A DNA stretch of 34,759 bases. Origin: Solobacterium sp. (GTDB lineage: Bacteria > Bacillota_I > Bacilli_A > Erysipelotrichales > Erysipelotrichaceae). The translations under genes and the position numbers were made by a program. The DNA lies in NCBI GenBank assembly GCA_024698805.1, contig JAILQT010000117.1, positions 1 to 34,759 of the forward strand. Direction: 5' to 3'. Of the stretch, positions 29,620 through 34,759 are shown piece by piece; position 1 is the first letter of the stretch, and each line of letters opens with the position of its first letter. The notes beneath the pieces are model-generated. The model did not search any database. It was not told where the DNA came from and saw only the letters and a list, made by a program, of their open reading frames with translations.

Positions 29620-30167
29620 CTGCTGTAGCGGTAATACGTGATCCGGACCGTACCGTATACGGCGCTCTTCATATATGTGAAGTGCTCCGGTCCTTCTTCA
29701 AAACTGTCTTCTGCCCCCGATTCCAGGATCAGCACAGCGCCGTCGTTCAGGATCCCTGCCCTGTCCATCAGGGACATCATCTCATAATGGCGCTGCTTCC
29801 TGTACGGGGGATCCATATATACATAATCGAATGCATATTCCCCGGCAAACGTCTGAACGAGCTTCGCATCGCTCATTTTCGTGATGCGGCAGCGTTCACC
29901 GCAGCCGAGCGCCTGCACGTTCTCCCGTATCGTCTGGCATGCCGCATGGGAGATATCGTTCAGCAAAGCGAAATCCATCCCCCTGGAGAGTGCCTCCAGC
30001 CCGTTCGCGCCGCTGCCGGCATACAGGTCAAGAAAGCTGCCGCCTTCGAACCGTCCGCCGATCGAGGAGAATACAGCCTCCCTTACCTTATCCAGGGTCG
30101 GTCTTGTCTCCATCCCTTTCGGGGCTTTCAGGATCCTGGACCGGTATTCACCGGCAATGATCCTCAT
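29613..30167 (-). CDS. rsmD: 16S rRNA (guanine966-N2)-methyltransferase
   Basis: Methylates a guanine in helix 31 of 16S rRNA. MRIIAGEYRSR at the start, TRPTLDKVREAVFSSI (21-36), the SAM-binding DLYAGSGANGLEAL (47-60) and the catalytic DPPY (119-122) define the family. Length (184) is normal. The ATG overlaps the ftsW stop by four bases. In many Bacillota rsmD is followed by coaD; here a terminator and the heat-shock operon follow instead. Confidence 0.95.
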   Translation of the reverse strand: MRIIAGEYRSRILKAPKGMETRPTLDKVREAVFSSIGGRFEGGSFLDLYAGSGANGLEALSRGMDFALLNDISHAACQTIRENVQALGCGERCRITKMSDAKLVQTFAGEYAFDYVYMDPPYRKQRHYEMMSLMDRAGILNDGAVLILESGAEDSFEEGPEHFTYMKSAVYGTVRITYYRYSRG

Positions 30168-31378
30168 TCGATCTCACCCCGTCTGAATGCGGATATCACA
30201 GCCTGTGAGAGGCCGACCGCCATCATGAACGAAAGCGTGGAGGAGCCGCCTGCCGAGATCATCAGCAGCGGGATGCCCGTCAGCGGCAAAAGTCCCGTGA
30301 CGCCGCCGACATTGAATACCATATGGATCAGCAGATAGGCAGCCGTACCGACCAGGATGACCCTTGCCCTTTCGCTCCTGATCTTCAGCGCATTCCTGAA
30401 AAGCCGGAAGATGACAAGACCGTAGATGAACAGCAGGACCATGAAGCCGACAAATCCGAGTTCCTCCACCAGGATCGCGAGGATAAAGTCGGTATTGGCA
30501 GCCGGGAAATCCGTGTATTTGCGGATGGAATTGCCGAAGCCGAGGCCGAACCAGCCGCCGGTCGCGAAACCGATCAGGCCGTTGACGACATGGTAGCCGT
30601 AGCCGTATTTGTCACTGAACGGGTCAACCGCCGTAAGGAACCTCTTTTTCTGATAGTCCTTCAGGAATGACATGTTCTCGATCAGCGGTTCGCCATACGG
30701 CGACAGGATGAATACCAGCGCCGACAGCACAAGCCAGAACAGCACTTTCAGCGTCATCTGGAACCGCCGCAGCTGCGGATTGTTCGGTACGAGCACGCAT
30801 ACGCAGGAGATCAGGAAGATGACCATCGCGGAACCGAAGTCCGACTGGATCACCAGGACGATAAATACAAAGAACAGGATGAAGACCGCCGGTTTGATCC
30901 AGAGGCTGTAATTCTTCTCAAAACGTTTTGAGATGTCGCCCGTATAGGCTGCAACGATCAGGATACTGACGATCTTCGCAAATTCCGCAGGCTGCAGCGT
31001 GATCTGCGTACCGCCTATGCTTGCACGAAGCCATGCCCGCGCACCGTCGACTTCCGGGAATGCCAGACAGGCAAAAAGCGCCAGTACCGTCAGTATGATC
31101 AGGGAAGAGATCTTCGACCCCTTCAGGAAATCCAGCGTGAACCGGTTGGCGAGGAACGTCATGCCGAAGTAGCCGCCGATCACGAAGATCGCCTGCTTGA
31201 CGATCGAGATGATCAGGTATCTCGGGTTCGTGACAGCCAGTCCCATGGACGCGCTGCCGACCATGACCAGTCCGAACAGCATCAGTGCGAGCATGCCCGC
31301 ATGAAGCCATATATCACTGCCGTGCGGAAGCGTAAAGTACAGCAGGTGTTTTCTTTTCTTTTTCGTTTTTTCAGACAT
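30164..31378 (-). CDS. ftsW: SEDS peptidoglycan glycosyltransferase, FtsW/RodA family
   Basis: Polymerises lipid II into glycan strands in the membrane, with a class b PBP as partner. About ten membrane helices are visible. The FtsW/RodA/SpoVE signature (NVGGVTGLLPLTGIPLLMIS, then AGGSST) is intact near the C-terminus, together with the extracellular loop containing LKDYQKKRFLTAVDPFSD. The ATG at 31378 is chosen because the 15 residues before it are not family-like and lie across the promoter. A basic segment (SEKTKKKRKH) precedes the first helix. There is no ribosome binding site, and the -10 box ends seven bases before the ATG, so a leaderless mRNA is likely. FtsW rather than RodA is inferred and not certain. 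Confidence 0.9.
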   Translation of the reverse strand: MSEKTKKKRKHLLYFTLPHGSDIWLHAGMLALMLFGLVMVGSASMGLAVTNPRYLIISIVKQAIFVIGGYFGMTFLANRFTLDFLKGSKISSLIILTVLALFACLAFPEVDGARAWLRASIGGTQITLQPAEFAKIVSILIVAAYTGDISKRFEKNYSLWIKPAVFILFFVFIVLVIQSDFGSAMVIFLISCVCVLVPNNPQLRRFQMTLKVLFWLVLSALVFILSPYGEPLIENMSFLKDYQKKRFLTAVDPFSDKYGYGYHVVNGLIGFATGGWFGLGFGNSIRKYTDFPAANTDFILAILVEELGFVGFMVLLFIYGLVIFRLFRNALKIRSERARVILVGTAAYLLIHMVFNVGGVTGLLPLTGIPLLMISAGGSSTLSFMMAVGLSQAVISAFRRGEIE

Positions 31379-31385
31379 ATCACAA

Positions 31386-31414
31386 ATTTTAGCATAATCA
31401 CATGTACAATCCAA
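31386..31414 (-). promoter_or_regulatory. Promoter of ftsW-rsmD, predicted leaderless
   Basis: On the minus strand, -35 TTGGAT (31409-31414), a 17-base spacer and extended -10 TGC-TAAAAT (hexamer 31386-31391). Seven bases separate it from the ATG. Confidence 0.62.
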
Positions 31415-31468
31415 TAAACTCAAAGCGAATCAAAAAAATCTTAACAGATTATATAAGGAAGTCAGTCG

Positions 31469-31477
31469 TGGTAGAAT
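31469..31477 (+). promoter_or_regulatory. Candidate extended -10 promoter for the P1 peptidase gene
   Basis: TGG-TAGAAT, with a weak -35 (TTATAT, 31449-31454) 17 bases upstream. The leader is about 15 bases and contains AGAGG. Confidence 0.5.
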
Positions 31478-31498
31478 AAAACAGAAAAAGAGGTGTTT

Positions 31499-32461
31499 AT
31501 GAACAGCTTAAAAGAGATAAAGATCAGTGATATAAAGGATTTCAGGATCGGCAGTGCCGAAGACCTGCAGGCCGCAACGGGATGCACAGTCATCCTTTCC
31601 AAGAAAGGCGCGCTGACTGCCTGCGACGTGCGCGGGGCAGCGCCGGCTTCGAGGGAGAATGCCCTTCTGGATCCGCTTGCGTCCAACAATGCGGTCAATG
31701 CCGTCGTGCTCAGCGGCGGCAGTGCGTTCGGACTGGCATGTGCGGACGGCGTCATGCGCTTTCTGGAAGAACGGAACATCGGTTTCAGAACCTCCGAAGG
31801 CGTCGTGCCGATCGTCTGCGCATCCTGCATCTACGACCTTGCGGTAGGATCTTCTTCTGTAAGACCGGACGCTGCCATGGGATATAAAGCCTGCGAGAAT
31901 GCACAGAACGACATGTTCCGGGAAGGCTCCTACGGTGCCGGCTGCGGTGCAAGCGCAGGCAAGATCATGGGGATGGACCATGCGATGAAGACAGGCCTCG
32001 GCTTTTACGGCGTCGAGGCAGGCGGTCTCTATGTTGCGGCAGTGACGGCTGCCAACCCGCTCGGCGATATCTATGAATATACAAGCGGAAAGAGGCTCGC
32101 CGGCTGCACGGATCCTGCGTCCGGTCTTCCGGTCGATTCCGAAGCAGCCCTGGTATCCCTTCTTCATGCGGATTCCTTCAATAAAAACACGACGATCGCC
32201 TGCATCATGACCAATGCGGACCTCACCAAGGCAGACCTGAAAAAGTGCGCGGGCATGGCGCATGACGGCATGGCCAGATCGATCCGCCCGGTACATACGT
32301 CATTTGACGGCGACAGCGTCTACGTGATGAGCACATGCACAGTACCGGCAGACGTCAGTACGGTGGGCACGCTCGCCGCCTATGTGCTTTCCCGTTCGAT
32401 CGAGCGGGCGGCTGTACCTGACGGGGAGACATTCGGCCTTCTGCATGCACAATTGTTTTGA
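31499..32461 (+). CDS. P1 (S58) family self-processing peptidase, DmpA-like
   Basis: An N-terminal nucleophile hydrolase, probably an aminopeptidase acting on small or beta-amino peptides. GSAFGLACADGV (74-85), GYGAGCGASAGK-like SYGAGCGASAGK (144-155) and LPVDSEAALVS are typical of the family. NTTIACIMTNADLTK holds the expected autocleavage point before Thr231, giving alpha and beta chains. Length (320) is slightly short for the family. No signal peptide. AGAGG precedes the ATG at 31499; a GTG six bases upstream overlaps that site. It is transcribed away from ftsW. The substrate is unknown. Confidence 0.9.
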   Translation: MNSLKEIKISDIKDFRIGSAEDLQAATGCTVILSKKGALTACDVRGAAPASRENALLDPLASNNAVNAVVLSGGSAFGLACADGVMRFLEERNIGFRTSEGVVPIVCASCIYDLAVGSSSVRPDAAMGYKACENAQNDMFREGSYGAGCGASAGKIMGMDHAMKTGLGFYGVEAGGLYVAAVTAANPLGDIYEYTSGKRLAGCTDPASGLPVDSEAALVSLLHADSFNKNTTIACIMTNADLTKADLKKCAGMAHDGMARSIRPVHTSFDGDSVYVMSTCTVPADVSTVGTLAAYVLSRSIERAAVPDGETFGLLHAQLF

Positions 32462-32486
32462 CATTGCCTGTCTTTGTGTTTAGAAT
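32458..32486 (+). promoter_or_regulatory. Strong promoter of def
   Basis: -35 TTGACA (32458-32463, perfect), a 17-base spacer and -10 TAGAAT (32481-32486). The -35 overlaps the TGA of the preceding peptidase gene. Confidence 0.8.
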
Positions 32487-32503
32487 ACATGCGAGGTAAT
32501 ACT

Positions 32504-33070
32504 ATGCTGATAAATAATGATACGATCATCAAAGATACAGATCCCGTTTTAAGGACGGTCTCCGAACCGGTGGAGCTGCCGCTCTCGGAAGAAGACAGAG
32601 CCCTTCTTACCGATATGATGCAGTATGTCATCGATTCGACCGATGAGGAAAAAGCGGAGAAATACAATCTCAGACCGGCAGTGGGAATCAGCGCGATCCA
32701 GCTCGGGATCCCGAAGCAGCTGACAGCTGTCGCGATCGAAGAGATCAATAAGAATAACGAAACGGTCTCCTATAAGTTCGCGCTCGCCAATCCGAAGATC
32801 GTTTCCTTTTCCAAACAGAAAGCCTATCTGGACAGCGGCGAAGGCTGCCTCTCTGTCGAGAACGAACATGAAGGCTATGTCGTGAGGAGCGCGCGCGTTA
32901 CCGTCCGCGGCTATGATATGCTGACGGACCGCAATATCGAGATCCGTGCCAGGGGCTATCTGGCGATCGTGCTCCAGCATGAGCTCGACCATTTCAAGGG
33001 CGTCCTTTTCTATGACCACATCAATAAGGATGAACCCTATAAAGAAGTACCGGACGCTCTTGTCATATAA
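32504..33070 (+). CDS. def: Peptide deformylase
   Basis: Removes the formyl group from the N-terminal methionine of new proteins. Motif 1 is GISAIQLG (61-68, Gln66; Ser and Ile replace the usual Leu/Ala positions), motif 2 is EGCLS (113-117, metal ligand Cys115) and motif 3 is QHELDH (158-163, His159, Glu160, His163). The insert near residue 45-58 and the length of 188 fit the Gram-positive type 2 enzyme. The ATG at 32504 has GAGG seven bases before it; an upstream frame extension to 32474 would lie across the promoter. Confidence 0.95.
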   Translation: MLINNDTIIKDTDPVLRTVSEPVELPLSEEDRALLTDMMQYVIDSTDEEKAEKYNLRPAVGISAIQLGIPKQLTAVAIEEINKNNETVSYKFALANPKIVSFSKQKAYLDSGEGCLSVENEHEGYVVRSARVTVRGYDMLTDRNIEIRARGYLAIVLQHELDHFKGVLFYDHINKDEPYKEVPDALVI

Positions 33071-33096
33071 AAATGCGTGTTGTATGCGCGCATAAA

Positions 33097-33105
33097 TGCT
33101 ATAAT
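33097..33105 (+). promoter_or_regulatory. Extended -10 promoter for the RNase J gene
   Basis: TGC-TATAAT, about 36 bases before the start codon, without a good -35 at normal distance. Confidence 0.6.
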
Positions 33106-33141
33106 AACGATGAACTACAAGAAACGAGGTAAATATAATCC

Positions 33142-34759
33142 ATGAATGAGACCGTACGCACCAGAAACGTAAGGTCGTCTCAGTATGCCCGTTTAGCTGA
33201 GGAGTCTTTCGGCGAACATGCGATCAACAGACAGACGGATACGCTTGTTTATGCAATGGGAGGACTCGGAGAGATCGGAAAAAACATGTACTGCTATGAA
33301 CATGATGATGAGATCATCATCGTGGACTGCGGCGTCATGTTTCCTGAAGATGACCTGCTGGGAATCGATTATGTCATTCCCGATTACACATACCTGATAA
33401 AAAACCAATCGAAGATCAAAGCGCTGATCATTACGCACGGCCACGAGGACCATATCGGCGGCATCCCCTATTTCCTGCAGTCTGTCCGGCTGAAGGAGAT
33501 CCATGCGCCCCGCTTCGCGAAGGCACTGATCGAAAAGAAGCTGGAAGAACACAGGATGAGCCGTTACTGCAAGGTCATCGAGATCGATTCCGACAGCCGG
33601 ATCCGCACGAAGTATTTTAATATCGGCTTTTTCGATACCGTGCATTCCATCCCGGATTCCCTCGGCGTGCTGATTAATACGCCCAACGGACGCATCGTTG
33701 AGACAGGTGACTTCAAATTCGACCTGACACCGGTCGGCAGGAACTCCGATTACCAGAAGATGGCCTATATCGGCCAGGTCGGCGTTACGCTGCTGATGAG
33801 CGATTCCACGAACTCCAGTGTCCCCGGATCGTCCATTTCCGAAAAGAAGGTCGCACAGGCGATCCTTGACCAGATGAACAAAACGCCCGGACGCATCCTT
33901 GTATCGACATTCGCGTCCAACGTCCTGCGCCTGAACCAGATCCTCGAAGCGGCAGTCGCATGCGGCAGGAAAGTTGCCGTATTCGGCAGGTCGATGGAAA
34001 ATGTCTGCGAGATCGGCAGAAAGATGGGCGTCATCAATATCCCGGATGAAAGCTTCATCAGCGGCAATGAACTGAACACCCTCCCGCCCAAACAGATCTG
34101 CATCGTATGCACAGGCTCCCAGGGCGAGCCGATGGCGGCGCTCAGCCGCATCGCGAACGGCACGCACAGATTCATCCGCATCCTACCGGGCGATACCGTA
34201 CTCTTCTCCAGCAATCCGATCCCCGGCAACGGCGTATCCGTCGGCGGGGTCATCAACCAGCTGACAAGGGTCGGCGCCAATGTCGTCACGAATTCGCCGC
34301 TGACATCGTTCCATACGACTGGTCATGCGCCTGTGGAAGAACAGAAGCTGATGCTGAACCTGATCCGGCCGAAGTATTTCATGCCGAACCACGGTGAATA
34401 CAAGATGCTCGTGCAGCACAGCGCAACGGCACAGGAGACCGGTGTCCCGGAAGACAAATGCCTGATCTGTTCCAACGGCGATATCGTCGTCCTGAGGAAC
34501 GAAGAATGCTTCATCGCGGACGAAAGGATCCAGACCGACGCGATCTACGTCGACGGCAACGACGCTTCCGGCCTCAGTACGAGCGTGATCAAGGACAGGC
34601 GGATCCTTGCCGAGAACGGCATGGTGGCAGTCATCGTAACGATCGATTCCCGCTACAACAAGATCCTCTGCCGTCCCTCCATCGTCAGCCGCGGCTTCGT
34701 CTTCATCCGTGACAACCAGACGCTGCTGAAGGATGCCGAGCTGATCGTATATGAAGCCC
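33142..34759 (+). CDS. rnj: Ribonuclease J (3' truncated by window)
   Basis: An endo- and 5'-3' exoribonuclease central to mRNA decay in Bacillota. The metallo-beta-lactamase motif HGHEDH (His99-His104) follows FPEDDLLGIDYVIPDYTYL. SDSTNSSVPG, the beta-CASP segment CTGSQGEPMAALSRIANGT, and HTTGH are all present and agree closely with the RNase J1 pattern. The frame is open from the ATG at 33142 to the last base (539 codons), so the C-terminus is missing. Relative to B. subtilis RNase J1 there are about 25 extra N-terminal residues (MNETVRTRNVRSSQYARLAE onward). GAGG lies 12 bases before the ATG, a long spacing. Confidence 0.95.
   Translation, partial: MNETVRTRNVRSSQYARLAEESFGEHAINRQTDTLVYAMGGLGEIGKNMYCYEHDDEIIIVDCGVMFPEDDLLGIDYVIPDYTYLIKNQSKIKALIITHGHEDHIGGIPYFLQSVRLKEIHAPRFAKALIEKKLEEHRMSRYCKVIEIDSDSRIRTKYFNIGFFDTVHSIPDSLGVLINTPNGRIVETGDFKFDLTPVGRNSDYQKMAYIGQVGVTLLMSDSTNSSVPGSSISEKKVAQAILDQMNKTPGRILVSTFASNVLRLNQILEAAVACGRKVAVFGRSMENVCEIGRKMGVINIPDESFISGNELNTLPPKQICIVCTGSQGEPMAALSRIANGTHRFIRILPGDTVLFSSNPIPGNGVSVGGVINQLTRVGANVVTNSPLTSFHTTGHAPVEEQKLMLNLIRPKYFMPNHGEYKMLVQHSATAQETGVPEDKCLICSNGDIVVLRNEECFIADERIQTDAIYVDGNDASGLSTSVIKDRRILAENGMVAVIVTIDSRYNKILCRPSIVSRGFVFIRDNQTLLKDAELIVYEA

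Noticed and set aside
31424..31498. Possible riboswitch or leader RNA before the P1 peptidase
   Set aside because: The space between the divergent genes is short, AT-rich and shows promoters but no stable paired structure.
33073..33093. Hairpin ATGCGTG/CGCGCAT between def and the RNase J gene
   Set aside because: No T tract follows and it overlaps the RNase J promoter region, so it is not called a terminator; stem has only seven pairs with one wobble.
33193..34167. A 324-residue minus-strand frame at the window end
   Set aside because: Antisense shadow of the RNase J gene, which runs open to the window edge and matches RNase J1 along its length.

Overview
The window is a dense bacterial chromosome segment of just under 35 kb. 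It has almost no intergenic space, strong GGAGG-type ribosome binding sites, and many four-base ATGA or GTGA stop/start overlaps. Gene content points to a Bacillota (Firmicutes) lineage: hrcA-grpE-dnaK-dnaJ under CIRCE control, a Gram-positive-type DnaK, RNase J, an NrtR-like regulator, a GH1 6-phospho-beta-glucosidase and Cof-type HAD phosphatases. Moderate GC and an E. coli-like thymidine kinase would suit an Erysipelotrichia-like gut anaerobe, but that placement is inference. No tRNA, rRNA, insertion sequence, prophage or CRISPR array was seen, and no gene-free stretch exceeds about 150 bases.

Layout. 1-727: 3' part of a SagB-type nitroreductase, converging on 758-4756, a minus-strand operon (glycosyltransferase, RlmI-type rRNA methyltransferase, orphan FtsX-like permease, thymidine kinase). 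4874-6974: plus-strand pair (Cof-type HAD phosphatase, amidohydrolase). 7049-11535: minus-strand operon (HAD phosphatase, RlmD-type methyltransferase, polar amino acid ABC transporter). The fused substrate-binding/permease gene of that transporter is cut by one in-frame TAG, and its ATPase has an extra C-terminal domain. 11614-13056: GH1 glucosidase whose acid/base Glu is Gln. 13129-18586: complete NAD salvage operon nrtR-pncA-pncB-nadD-nadE, with a perfect 21-bp palindrome at the promoter. 18681-20098: divergent small membrane protein and a HAD gene predicted to be leaderless. 20126-22168: glycogen branching enzyme with Lys/Ala-rich tails. 22302-29512: heat-shock operon hrcA-grpE-dnaK-dnaJ-clpB behind two half-degenerate CIRCE elements. 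29613-31378: ftsW-rsmD. 31499-34759: P1-family peptidase, peptide deformylase and RNase J, the last truncated by the window end.

How the genes work together. The five-gene NAD operon covers nicotinamide to NAD+ (deamidation, phosphoribosylation, adenylylation, amidation) and carries its own likely sensor-repressor. The chaperone operon puts the whole DnaK-ClpB disaggregation machine under HrcA. The recurring promoter type is an extended -10 (TGn-TATAAT) with a weak -35, often directly behind the terminator of the previous unit. Two genes have the -10 box only 6-7 bases before the ATG and no ribosome binding site, which predicts leaderless mRNAs.

The strongest leads for follow-up are the amber-interrupted transporter, the Glu-to-Gln glucosidase, the ATPase's extra C-terminal domain, the self-regulated NAD operon and the leaderless promoters. 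I did not find a convincing wholly new defence or mobile system.
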